A stretch of DNA of 64,000 nucleotides from Paludibacteraceae bacterium (GTDB lineage: Bacteria; Bacteroidota; Bacteroidia; Bacteroidales; Paludibacteraceae), in the NCBI GenBank assembly GCA_017456885.1, contig JAFTIM010000002.1, forward strand, positions 62,001-126,000. Direction: 5' to 3'. Within the stretch, counting starts at the first letter, position 1. Every line of letters starts with the position of its first letter. Shown here piece after piece: positions 7,590 through 14,534 of the stretch. The translations under genes were made by a program, and so were the position numbers. The notes under the pieces are model-generated. The model was not told the DNA's origin. It ran no database searches and saw nothing but the letters and a program-made list of their open reading frames with translations.

Positions 7590-8372
7590 ATGAACAATAA
7601 ACTTTCAGGCGGAAAACTCGTATTAGTGCATATCAAACAATTGGGAATTAACAAAATTCCTTATATCGAAGATTTAAGAGATCGTTGTATAAAATATATC
7701 GACTTCTACCCTGTTACGCTGTTACCAGATACAGACGAACCAGGCGTACAAGACACAACAAACATGTATATTTCTATTGCTGATGTATTCGGCAATGAAT
7801 ATTTAATAAAAGATCTTCCGCTCGAAAGATTAAACTATGAAGCAACGTTTGGCGTAAAACAAAGTATTCATAAAAAAATATCATTGCAAAATTCGGCTAT
7901 CAATTGCCAAAACGCAAACAACGTAGGCAAATATGTAGCTTTGATTTTTTGGTACGATTTGCCGGAGTTCTCGGCTCGCAATCGTTCAGACGTAACAGTA
8001 GTAGATTCGGTAACAGTGCCAATTACGAACGTGATACGCTACAATTCGTTGCCGGACGAAGAGCGAATGACAGGTAAACGCTTCCGCCAAATATTACTCG
8101 GAACGCCTACCATTACACCCGACTTACGCAATGCACTAACTTTGACACAATTAAAAAACATATATATCACGCTTCGCAAAGGTAGTTACAACGTGATCGA
8201 AAACATACCTGTTATGTTGTTCTACCAAATGCAAATGCTTCAGAAAAGTATTTTTGCGAATATCATTTTTGATATGCAAAGTTCTTTTCTCACTATCGGA
8301 GGAGCTGGAACGGCCACTTATGCAGACTATGTAGGAAAATCTGTATTCCTGAATTTTGTTTATGAGAAATAA
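7590..8372 (+). CDS. Beta-rich prophage protein, possible jelly-roll virion protein B
   Basis: This is a 260-aa soluble protein without signal or membrane segments. The stretch LTQLKNIYITLRKGSYNVI near residue 185 and the ending FLNFVYEK parallel features of the upstream 250-aa protein, although the motif sits in a different part of the chain. If both are jelly-roll proteins, one of them rather than the 241-aa protein could be the major capsid protein. The tight spacing implies stoichiometric co-expression. Confidence 0.5.
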   Translation: MNNKLSGGKLVLVHIKQLGINKIPYIEDLRDRCIKYIDFYPVTLLPDTDEPGVQDTTNMYISIADVFGNEYLIKDLPLERLNYEATFGVKQSIHKKISLQNSAINCQNANNVGKYVALIFWYDLPEFSARNRSDVTVVDSVTVPITNVIRYNSLPDEERMTGKRFRQILLGTPTITPDLRNALTLTQLKNIYITLRKGSYNVIENIPVMLFYQMQMLQKSIFANIIFDMQSSFLTIGGAGTATYADYVGKSVFLNFVYEK

Positions 8373-8383
8373 AGGAGGGAGAT

Positions 8384-9157
8384 ATGAATTGTATAACTAC
8401 ATGGGACCAGTTCCGCGAGTGGATAGAAGATAACAACATTGTTGTTTGGAAAATATCAGCGTCAACGGCCAAACAAAACAACGAACTCCGATTTTCGTAC
8501 AACGATGATAAAACATTTGACGAAAATATGTTTATCTGTCGCCGTAGAATAGAAGCCGAGCCCGGAAGACGTCTTTACGCTACAGGTTGGCGTACAAAGA
8601 ACGCTACAGGCGGTGGATTTGGTTGCGAAATCATGATAGGAGGCGAATTTTCGCAAAATACAGTGTTGCCTACATCGGGCGTTGGCAGTGGTTTTTCGCG
8701 TGAGGAACTTATACGCGATGTTACGCAACAGGTAACCAATCAGTTTGAACGCGAACGCCTGAAAGCGAAAGAAAAAGAGATTGACGAAAAAATAAAACAA
8801 TACGAAAGCGACAAACAGGGCGTTATGGGTTTGCTTGTAAACTACTTGGCACCCGTTGCATCTAAACTGTTACATGTTCCCTCTCCTACACTTGCAGGAG
8901 TAGATAACGGCGGAAAAGACGTACAGGCAGAAAAAATATTCCCTATCGAGCACGAAGAACATACCGAAGATACAGAAGAAACAGTCGAAGAAGAAAGTGT
9001 TTTTTCGGACGAAGAGAGCGACCGACTAAACGAACTAATGACACGTTTTAAGGCAGTAGAACCTGAATACCTTACGTTAATAGAAAGCGTCGTAGCAATG
9101 GCTGAAGCTGGCGACGGCACTTATAACATGGCAAAAACATTCTTACTTAAAAAATAA
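8384..9157 (+). CDS. Prophage protein with coiled coil and acidic region
   Basis: The start has a clear Shine-Dalgarno (AGGAGG) six to ten bases upstream, rare in this operon. The 257-aa product has a compact N-terminal domain (1-95), a Gly-rich loop, a highly charged predicted coiled coil (about 105-145) and a strongly acidic Glu-rich linker (about 185-215) before a helical end. No family is recognised. A scaffold, peripheral-membrane or vertex function would fit such a layout, but this is speculation. Confidence 0.55.
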   Translation: MNCITTWDQFREWIEDNNIVVWKISASTAKQNNELRFSYNDDKTFDENMFICRRRIEAEPGRRLYATGWRTKNATGGGFGCEIMIGGEFSQNTVLPTSGVGSGFSREELIRDVTQQVTNQFERERLKAKEKEIDEKIKQYESDKQGVMGLLVNYLAPVASKLLHVPSPTLAGVDNGGKDVQAEKIFPIEHEEHTEDTEETVEEESVFSDEESDRLNELMTRFKAVEPEYLTLIESVVAMAEAGDGTYNMAKTFLLKK

Positions 9158-9160
9158 CTT

Positions 9161-10093
9161 ATGGATAATTACGGATTTAACATACCAGCCGGCGGATTAA
9201 CGCTTAATGTAGATCAAAATCTCCAAGGTAAGCTTATAAGACTTAATAGCGATACAGATTTTTATTCTGTAAAATATAATAGCTATGGTAAAATAGAAGC
9301 TGGTAGTACTATTATGTTAACAGGACTATACAATAGTAATGCTTATCAGGATGAATACGATATAGATAATTTTGTTTTTTTAAACAATAATTATACCGTT
9401 ATCGGAAGTAAAACTTATACACAAGCTGAAGCAAACAAAGTAGTTAAACAAGCTCTTACGGACGACTATTATATTATGAAGAACTTGCTTATTCTTTCCT
9501 CTCCTGTTGTGTGGAATAAACTAACTACTAACGAACGCGATATTGTTCATTATTTATATAGACGCCTATCTGTACGACAAGCCTATTATAACAGTGATAA
9601 TACGTGTTTGTACCAAAAACAAGTAGCTAATATTCCCTCTTCGCAAGCATTCGATATTTTATATAAATACAAGCCTTCCAATACAAGCCCAGTAGGTATA
9701 GTAATGACTACTGTAGCAATAAACGTTACGGCAATAGTTATAGCAGCTCTTGTAACAGCTGCTTTAACGACTTGTGCCGTACTTGTTTATAAATGGTGGG
9801 GTAAAGAGGCTTCCGACGATCGTGTTCTTTCCGACAAAACAGTAAAAATGTTGAAAGACAAAGGACTCTCGGATTCAGAGATTGAACAAATAGTACGTGA
9901 AACAAACGGAGCGGTTACAAAAGCAGAAATAAAAGCGAAATTAAGCACAGGATTTGGCATTGCTAAAATAGCTCTTATCGGTGTTGGTGCGTTCTTCACT
10001 TACAAAGCTGTTAAGTCTTTATTATACAAAAAGAAATCAAAAAAAGATGTTAAAGAAATAAAAAACCAACTACCTAAAAAAAATAAAAAATGA
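9161..10093 (+). CDS. Prophage membrane protein with UBA/CUE-like linker
   Basis: The 310-aa product has a soluble N-terminal domain (1-175), a long Ala/Val/Thr-rich membrane segment at about 178-210, a short helical domain with a KGLSDSEIEQIV motif reminiscent of CUE/UBA three-helix modules, a second membrane segment at about 264-282 and a Lys-rich tail. It overlaps the next gene by four bases. Its plan (two membrane spans near the C-terminus, basic tail) repeats that of the gene at 3213. Confidence 0.6.
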   Translation: MDNYGFNIPAGGLTLNVDQNLQGKLIRLNSDTDFYSVKYNSYGKIEAGSTIMLTGLYNSNAYQDEYDIDNFVFLNNNYTVIGSKTYTQAEANKVVKQALTDDYYIMKNLLILSSPVVWNKLTTNERDIVHYLYRRLSVRQAYYNSDNTCLYQKQVANIPSSQAFDILYKYKPSNTSPVGIVMTTVAINVTAIVIAALVTAALTTCAVLVYKWWGKEASDDRVLSDKTVKMLKDKGLSDSEIEQIVRETNGAVTKAEIKAKLSTGFGIAKIALIGVGAFFTYKAVKSLLYKKKSKKDVKEIKNQLPKKNKK

Positions 10094-10476
10094 CCTACAA
10101 CCAAGTTTTTTTTGAATCGTTGATAGCAGGAGCATACATTAAATGCTCCTGGATAGAATTATTCTCAGAGTCAGGAACCAAGATACTTTCGCTACAAAGA
10201 TCTGATTTTGATGCGTGTTTGGGTTATACTACTTATTCGCCTTTGGTAAACATGAAAGGGAAGGTAGCTATTACACCATCGGAAGAGCTGATCGATTGTT
10301 TGTATAGTTATGCCGAAATAGCTAAAAACAATAAAAATATTATCGAAGAGGTTCTTAGCCTGAAAGAGCCTGTAGTTTATATCAAAAATCATTGTGCTGA
10401 ATGGAAAGCCGAAAAAGTAGAGAACAAAAAAAGTTTCTGGGCGAAACTATTAGCAGGAATTTCATTATTTATTTGA
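10090..10476 (+). CDS. Small prophage protein with hydrophobic C-terminus
   Basis: The 128-aa product overlaps its neighbour by ATGA and ends in a short hydrophobic segment (FWAKLLAGISLFI) that could bind a membrane. No family is recognised. Its position between membrane proteins and the putative spike genes suggests a minor virion component. Confidence 0.5.
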   Translation: MTYNQVFFESLIAGAYIKCSWIELFSESGTKILSLQRSDFDACLGYTTYSPLVNMKGKVAITPSEELIDCLYSYAEIAKNNKNIIEEVLSLKEPVVYIKNHCAEWKAEKVENKKSFWAKLLAGISLFI

Positions 10477-10480
10477 TACC

Positions 10481-10756
10481 ATGAGAGTACGAGCAAAAAA
10501 CGAAATAATCACACAAAATACCTCCGTTACTCCTGACGGATTCGGAGGCTGGCGAGTTGTTAACCTTGGATCGGCTGATTGTACAGTGAACGGTATGCCT
10601 TTACGAGGAAACACGATCGAAACCTATAACGATACGTTGGATTTTACTCATTTAGACGCAGGGGTAATTTACGACGATACTATTAAAATTACGTTTACGG
10701 CAATGCCAAGCACATTTCAAAAGTTGTTATTAACACGACTTTATTATAAAAAATAG
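10481..10756 (+). CDS. Small beta-rich prophage protein
   Basis: This 91-aa product has no membrane segment and alternates polar and hydrophobic residues typical of a small beta domain (VNLGSADCTVNGMPL, then TIETYNDTLDFTHLD). It starts five bases after the previous stop. It may be a head-decoration, spike-tip or adaptor protein; none can be confirmed. Confidence 0.5.
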   Translation: MRVRAKNEIITQNTSVTPDGFGGWRVVNLGSADCTVNGMPLRGNTIETYNDTLDFTHLDAGVIYDDTIKITFTAMPSTFQKLLLTRLYYKK

Positions 10757-10760
10757 CTTT

Positions 10761-11297
10761 ATGAAAACAATTAATCTTTTACTTCTTTCGCGCTGCATAA
10801 AGAAAAAGTTTTATCAGTGCAGATTTTATCTTACAGGAAATACGGCGGGGCCTATCACGGCACAAATTCTAATTCCCGGCCTTGCGTACAGTTTTGAATA
10901 TGCCGACGAAAACGGCGTAGTATTGGTAAGCGGTAAGTCCGACGCCGACGGACAAATACACCTTAATGGCGATTGGCAGAACAACGATATTCTCCATAGC
11001 ACATCGGGTTATCTGACCCTGAAATCCGAAGAGGACTTCAGCAACTTCGATGCCACGGTTACTGTTAACGGACTTGGTTATATTCTGTCCGGAGAAGGTA
11101 CCGCCGGAACAAGCACACTTGCCATCAATGGTAAAACGCTCGATTTGGTAGGAACACATTTTAACAATGTCGAAGAGATGTTGCTGATGCTTCCGACGGC
11201 CTCGGCCGATAACCAACCACTGATAAAGGGTTACACTTGGTCGCCTTCGAACCTCAACGTATTGCACTCGAAAAACTGGCGTACACAACTCGACTAA
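10761..11297 (+). CDS. Beta-rich protein before the lysis genes, possible spike
   Basis: The product is 178 aa and rich in Gly, Thr, Ser and Asp, with a Gly/Asp pattern around SGKSDADGQIHLNGDW and repeated short strands. Proteins of this composition placed just before lysis genes are often receptor-binding or spike proteins. Codon use and GC rise from here to the end of the lysis cassette compared with the AT-rich membrane genes upstream, hinting at a separately exchanged segment. Confidence 0.5.
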   Translation: MKTINLLLLSRCIKKKFYQCRFYLTGNTAGPITAQILIPGLAYSFEYADENGVVLVSGKSDADGQIHLNGDWQNNDILHSTSGYLTLKSEEDFSNFDATVTVNGLGYILSGEGTAGTSTLAINGKTLDLVGTHFNNVEEMLLMLPTASADNQPLIKGYTWSPSNLNVLHSKNWRTQLD

Positions 11298-11303
11298 TGA
11301 GCC

Positions 11304-11546
11304 ATGAGACAGGAGTTTCGTTTTTATATTACCTTTTTCTGTGGGTTTGTCTTGCTCGTGCTGGGGTTTTACTCGCCCCCGCAGGGCGAGATAGCCGACT
11401 CGGTGATTATTGCCTCCGGCATCATCATCTCGATAGGGGCGTTGGCCGTGGGTGTCGATATAAAGGGAATAATAGCGGAACTCGTGAAACTCAAACAGGT
11501 AACTTTCCAATCCACCCCCGACAAACAACCCGATGAGCGGAAATAA
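11304..11546 (+). CDS. Holin-like small membrane protein
   Basis: The 80-aa product has two hydrophobic segments (about 8-22 and 33-50) separated by a short turn and ends in a charged tail. Size, topology and position directly before a spanin-like lipoprotein and a muramidase identify it as the likely holin. It overlaps the spanin-like gene by 14 bases. Confidence 0.65.
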   Translation: MRQEFRFYITFFCGFVLLVLGFYSPPQGEIADSVIIASGIIISIGALAVGVDIKGIIAELVKLKQVTFQSTPDKQPDERK

Positions 11547-11937
11547 AAAAATGAGATACAAATCCCTTATACTAATTGTTTTCATTTGCCTTACCTCTTG
11601 CAAAACCTTGAAGCCGTTGCAGGAGGTGGATAAATCGAACCACGCCGACACTGTAAAGCTTTTCGAGCGTGATTCGATTTATTTTTCTGTACAAGACACG
11701 TTGCGAATGTACATAAAAGGCGACACCGTTTATAATGAGGTTATACGGTGGCGTATCGATTACAAAGAAAAACTCCGTCTCGATACCGTAATTAGTTACG
11801 ATAGTATTTATCTTGACAAGGTGATAACCGTGCAGGAAATGTCGCGCTTTCAAAGCGTGTTTTTTTGGATCGGTATAGTTTTAACTATACTCTTAATCGC
11901 TTGGATCATTTGGAAAATAGTAAGGAGGTTTAAATGA
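11533..11937 (+). CDS. Unimolecular spanin-like lipoprotein
   Basis: The 134-aa product has a lipoprotein signal (hydrophobic stretch, lipobox LTSC, Cys23 counted from the first Met) and a second hydrophobic helix at the C-terminus (about 108-130) followed by a basic end. A lipid-anchored N-terminus joined to an inner-membrane C-terminus is the topology of the one-piece spanin of phage T1 (gp11). The middle is beta-rich with repeated D-T-V/D-S-I units. A second Met at 11551 is an alternative start. It would fuse outer and inner membranes at the last step of lysis. Confidence 0.7.
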   Translation: MSGNKKMRYKSLILIVFICLTSCKTLKPLQEVDKSNHADTVKLFERDSIYFSVQDTLRMYIKGDTVYNEVIRWRIDYKEKLRLDTVISYDSIYLDKVITVQEMSRFQSVFFWIGIVLTILLIAWIIWKIVRRFK

Positions 11938-12473
11938 AAAAATTGGCCACCATAGCAGGAATAATTTCGGCGGGAGCTTTCGCAGTTCTCGCCTATAAAT
12001 ATTTTTTTAAAAATGGAAATAGTATGTCAGCAACTAACAACACTCCAACAAGTAATAGCGGGAGTACTCTCCCCCGTGGTTATCGTAACAATAACCCTCT
12101 TAATATTCGTATCAATTCGGGGAATAATTGGCAGGGTAAAGTGTCGCCAAACACCGACGGAGCTTTTGAGCAATTTACGTCGATGGCTTACGGATTTCGT
12201 GCAGCGTTTGTTTTGATACGTAATTATATCAACAATTACGCAGCCACCACCGTACAGGCAATTATCTCCAAATGGGCACCGAACAACGAGAACAACACCG
12301 CCGGCTATATTTCGGCCGTGTGTGGCAGCACAGGATTCAGTCCGGGCACGATTATAAACCCGTATAACGAAACGCAAATGTGTAAACTCGCTTTTGCAAT
12401 GGCAATCGTAGAAAACGGTTACGCTCCCAATATGAGCGATGTTGTAGCAGGGTGGAACCTTTATATCGGGTAA
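11934..12473 (+). CDS. Membrane-anchored muramidase / virion transglycosylase
   Basis: The ATG overlaps the spanin stop (ATGA) and has a strong AAGGAGG upstream. The 179-aa product has a hydrophobic anchor at about 5-25, a Ser/Thr/Asn linker and then a lysozyme-like domain beginning RGYRNNNPLNIR and containing ISKWAPNNENNT. Proteins with this RNNNP-(G/L)-NIR signature are annotated in Bacteroidota phages as structural P5-like or endolysin proteins. It can serve as signal-anchor endolysin, as a virion enzyme for entry, or both. Confidence 0.75.
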   Translation: MKKLATIAGIISAGAFAVLAYKYFFKNGNSMSATNNTPTSNSGSTLPRGYRNNNPLNIRINSGNNWQGKVSPNTDGAFEQFTSMAYGFRAAFVLIRNYINNYAATTVQAIISKWAPNNENNTAGYISAVCGSTGFSPGTIINPYNETQMCKLAFAMAIVENGYAPNMSDVVAGWNLYIG

Positions 12474-12479
12474 ATTGTT

Positions 12480-12487
12480 TATATTTG
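12480..12487 (+). promoter_or_regulatory. -7 box TATATTTG of the first toxin-antitoxin operon
   Basis: TATATTTG matches TAnnTTTG and precedes the leader that carries the Shine-Dalgarno. It lies directly after the muramidase stop, so the cassette has its own promoter and can be expressed in the lysogen. Confidence 0.6.
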
Positions 12488-12490
12488 CAC

Positions 12491-12519
12491 CGAACACAAA
12501 ACAAGGAGGTAAGTATGGC
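12491..12519 (+). repeat. Duplicated 29-bp antitoxin leader, copy 1
   Basis: The leader includes CGAACACAAAACAAGGAGG and the ATGGC start. It is identical over 29 bases to 13007-13035. A 14-base partial copy (CGAACACAAAACAA) lies at 13552-13565, and a looser relative follows the -7 box at 13804. Confidence 0.9.
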
Positions 12520-12745
12520 AAAAATCAACGGAGTTTGTCCAGGAGTAACGGCAGAACTTGATTACAAAGGAAACATAAAAAGTTTTACGGTAAACATAAA
12601 AAAATGCAATGATACCGTAAAAGAGTTCTTTCAAGGATTGGGTTATCAATTAGAGAAAAGTCCTTACGACCCTAAATTTGTAAAAAAGATAAAGGAAAGT
12701 GAAAAAGGACCTTTCTATGAAATCAATATAGATGATTATCTATGA
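12515..12745 (+). CDS. Antitoxin of TA module 1 (DUF2683-like)
   Basis: The 76-aa product starts at 12515 behind a perfect AAGGAGGT (12503-12510). It shares the layout DYKG, then T-V/I-N/D-I/L-KK, then FF-G, then K-x-I-x-E/D-x-EKG with the antitoxin of module 2, so the two are paralogues. It overlaps the toxin start by ATGA. It should neutralise the YoeB/RelE-type toxin that follows and repress the operon. Confidence 0.7.
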   Translation: MAKINGVCPGVTAELDYKGNIKSFTVNIKKCNDTVKEFFQGLGYQLEKSPYDPKFVKKIKESEKGPFYEINIDDYL

Positions 12746-12999
12746 GAATTGAGTATTCAGAAATAGCTTTAAAAGATTTGAAACTATTCAGCCGGTTAGG
12801 CGATAAATCTATCAATCGGAAGATAAAATCATTACTGGAAGAACTTTCGGAACATCCTGAATATGGTACAGGAAAGCCGGAACAATTAAAGAGTAATCTG
12901 ACAGGATATTGGAGTAGAAGAATTAACAGGGAGCATCGGATTATCTACAAAATAGATGGAGATACCGTTTATGTCCTTTCTCTTCGAGGACACTATTAA
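12742..12999 (+). CDS. YoeB/Txe-type mRNA interferase toxin, module 1
   Basis: This 85-aa protein has the YoeB family signature: KLKSLLEEL-like helix, then PEYGTGKPEQLKSNLTGYWS, then RRINREHRIIYKIDG and the C-terminal LRGHY. The final His-Tyr and the RRIN arginines correspond to catalytic residues of YoeB. YoeB toxins cleave mRNA in the ribosomal A site. The start overlaps the antitoxin stop. Confidence 0.9.
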   Translation: MRIEYSEIALKDLKLFSRLGDKSINRKIKSLLEELSEHPEYGTGKPEQLKSNLTGYWSRRINREHRIIYKIDGDTVYVLSLRGHY

Positions 13000-13006
13000 A
13001 TAAAAA

Positions 13007-13035
13007 CGAACACAAAACAAGGAGGTAAGTATGGC
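13007..13035 (+). repeat. Duplicated 29-bp antitoxin leader, copy 2
   Basis: This is identical to 12491-12519 and covers the Shine-Dalgarno and first codons of the second antitoxin. Copy 2 does not have the TATATTTG box seen at copy 1, so module 2 is probably read through from module 1. Confidence 0.9.
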
Positions 13036-13294
13036 TTCAGGAATTACATTTACAAAAGACTATAAAGGGATACCGTCAAAAGTTACAATCGATTTAAAAA
13101 AGTACGGCGATCAGCTGATGGACTTTTTCCGCACGGTAGGCGTCGATGATAAAGTAGAACAAGCACTTTATAAACCAAACGCAAAAACCAAGAAAGTAAT
13201 ACGCGATGCAGAAAAAGGAATCGGTGTTGTCGAATGTAAAAACATTGATGAATTATTTGATTTGGTGGATAAAAATATAGGTAAAAATGTATAA
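13031..13294 (+). CDS. Antitoxin of TA module 2, paralogue of module 1 antitoxin
   Basis: The 87-aa product shares the sequence plan of the module 1 antitoxin (DYKG, KK-D, FF-VG, K-VIRDAEKG) and the same 29-bp leader. It overlaps its toxin by eight bases. The partner toxin belongs to a different RelE-superfamily branch than that of module 1, so antitoxin duplication was not accompanied by simple toxin duplication. Confidence 0.7.
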   Translation: MASGITFTKDYKGIPSKVTIDLKKYGDQLMDFFRTVGVDDKVEQALYKPNAKTKKVIRDAEKGIGVVECKNIDELFDLVDKNIGKNV

Positions 13295-13547
13295 TATAAA
13301 ACCATCAAAGGCTTTCTTGAAAGACTTAAATAATATTCCATCTTTTTATGCTAACGACGTAAAGGACTTTATCGCATTCTTACAAAATAGTGAAGTACCC
13401 GATGAATATAATACGCATATATTAAAGAGGGATTTTTCAAGCGTTTATGATTCGCATATCGATAACGATATTATTATCTTATGGCGAAAGTCAAGAAAGC
13501 AGATTACGCTTTTGCGAATAGGCACTCACGCCGACCTATTTTACTAA
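13287..13547 (+). CDS. RelE/YafQ-type toxin, module 2
   Basis: The 86-aa product starts SKAFLKDLNNIP, carries an ILKRDFSSVYDSHIDNDIIILW strand pair and ends LLRIGTHADLFY. The GTHADLF ending is typical of YafQ-type mRNA interferases (GTHxDLF), whose histidines are important for activity. It overlaps the antitoxin gene. Confidence 0.85.
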   Translation: MYNIKPSKAFLKDLNNIPSFYANDVKDFIAFLQNSEVPDEYNTHILKRDFSSVYDSHIDNDIIILWRKSRKQITLLRIGTHADLFY

Positions 13548-13621
13548 TTACCGAACACAAAACAATATCACATAGGGACGCATCAAGATTTATTCGGATA
13601 AATATTGTACAATTTGCACAC

Positions 13622-13659
13622 AAAACCGCTTGCCAAATGGATAAGCGGTTTTATTTTTG
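13622..13659 (+). terminator. Terminator after TA modules 1 and 2
   Basis: A perfect 10-bp stem (AAAACCGCTT with AAGCGGTTTT) with an 11-base loop is followed by ATTTTTG. Confidence 0.8.
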
Positions 13660-13803
13660 TCGTGCGATTCGAAATTATGAAAATGAACTCGTTAAGTAGT
13701 GTATCGTAGTAAGAGTAGATGAACAAATCTTTTTATAAAGCCACGTGGTCGTGCTCTTTCAATACACGAACCGAACGGGCTTTTTTTTTATCTAATTTTG
13801 CTT

Positions 13804-13811
13804 TATATTTG
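13804..13811 (+). promoter_or_regulatory. -7 box TATATTTG of TA module 3
   Basis: TATATTTG lies 24 bases before the antitoxin ATG and is followed by a leader (GCCGAAACACAAAA) resembling that of modules 1 and 2. The stretch 13660-13800 between the terminator and this box shows no gene. Confidence 0.6.
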
Positions 13812-13834
13812 CCGAAACACAAAATTTATTCATT

Positions 13835-14044
13835 ATGGAAGTAATAGCAAAAATCAATGTTGACACTCCAAAGGGTCGTAAAATAGTGCGGGAGTTGGAA
13901 AAAAGTCCTAAAGTGGTCAAGGTGGAACACCCATTGCCGGAATTTCTCCAAGGTAAAAAATTTTATACTCACGAAGAGGCTATTGAAAGATCTTATAACC
14001 ACTTATCAGAATTATACGGAGTCGATTTTCATACTTTAAAATAA
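13835..14044 (+). CDS. Antitoxin of TA module 3
   Basis: The 69-aa product has a strand-helix start (MEVIAKINVDTPKGRKIVREL) as in small Bacteroidota antitoxins paired with ParE toxins, and a Pro-rich middle. It ends one base before the toxin start. Identification rests mainly on pairing and size. Confidence 0.65.
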   Translation: MEVIAKINVDTPKGRKIVRELEKSPKVVKVEHPLPEFLQGKKFYTHEEAIERSYNHLSELYGVDFHTLK

Positions 14045-14045
14045 T

Positions 14046-14360
14046 ATGATTGTTTATAACATAAATTATACAGAAGAATCAATAGAAGATATTAATAATT
14101 TAGAAAACTATATAGCTCTTGAATATCACGCGCCTATAACAGCAAAAAGATATATCAACGGACTATATAAGAAAATAAAAAGTTTGTCCTCTTGTGCGGG
14201 GTCGTTTCGTCCGGAAACGCGTTTATCTATTGTCAATCGATACGGTATAAATGTACGCCGTATCAATTATAAAAAAATGGCCGTGCTCTACCTTGTACAC
14301 GATACGGAGGTGTACGTTTTAAGGGTTGTTCACGGAAGCGCAATAAGCGGAATTTTTTAG
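14046..14360 (+). CDS. ParE/RelE-type toxin, module 3
   Basis: The 104-aa product matches the ParE branch: YTEESIEDINNLENYIA, TAKRYINGLYKKIKSL, then RRINYKKMAVLYLVHD and the ending VYVLRVVHGS. ParE toxins poison DNA gyrase; some relatives act on mRNA, and sequence alone does not settle it. Three adjacent modules probably stabilise the element in the host. Confidence 0.85.
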   Translation: MIVYNINYTEESIEDINNLENYIALEYHAPITAKRYINGLYKKIKSLSSCAGSFRPETRLSIVNRYGINVRRINYKKMAVLYLVHDTEVYVLRVVHGSAISGIF

Positions 14361-14384
14361 GTTTGCATTGCAAACCTTTTTTTT
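14360..14384 (+). terminator. Terminator after TA module 3
   Basis: GGTTTGC and GCAAACC with an ATT loop are followed by eight T. The stem begins at the last base of the toxin stop codon. Confidence 0.8.
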
Positions 14385-14463
14385 GTCGTAAAATGTCGTT
14401 GTTTGGTTTCAAAAATTGCAGTTACTTTGTAACATCAATTTTGAAACTATTTTGTGTTTTGAT

Positions 14464-14514
14464 CCACCCTGAATTTCTTCTCCGAGAAGCGAGTTTTTAT
14501 TAATTCAACGGTGG
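14464..14514. other. Nested hairpin between TA module 3 and integrase
   Basis: CCACC...TGAATT at 14464-14475 pairs with AATTCA...GGTGG at 14502-14514, enclosing a smaller CTTCT-CCG-AGAAG hairpin. There is no T run on either strand in the right place, so it is not an obvious terminator. It may be a processing or regulatory structure. Confidence 0.4.
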
Positions 14515-14534
14515 GTCGTCGTTGACCGCCCCGG

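Noticed and set aside
10869-11651. 260-codon minus-strand frame in the prophage
   Set aside because: It is antisense to the spike candidate, the holin and the spanin start, all coherent with the plus-strand operon.
1428-12473. Microviridae-type (gokushovirus/alpavirus) prophage
   Set aside because: No large VP1-type capsid protein of about 500 aa, no VP2 or VP4 replication protein is present, and the operon is too long.
13481-13699. 72-codon plus-strand frame overlapping the YafQ-type toxin
   Set aside because: It overlaps the toxin in another frame and runs through the terminator at 13622; no ribosome site is seen.
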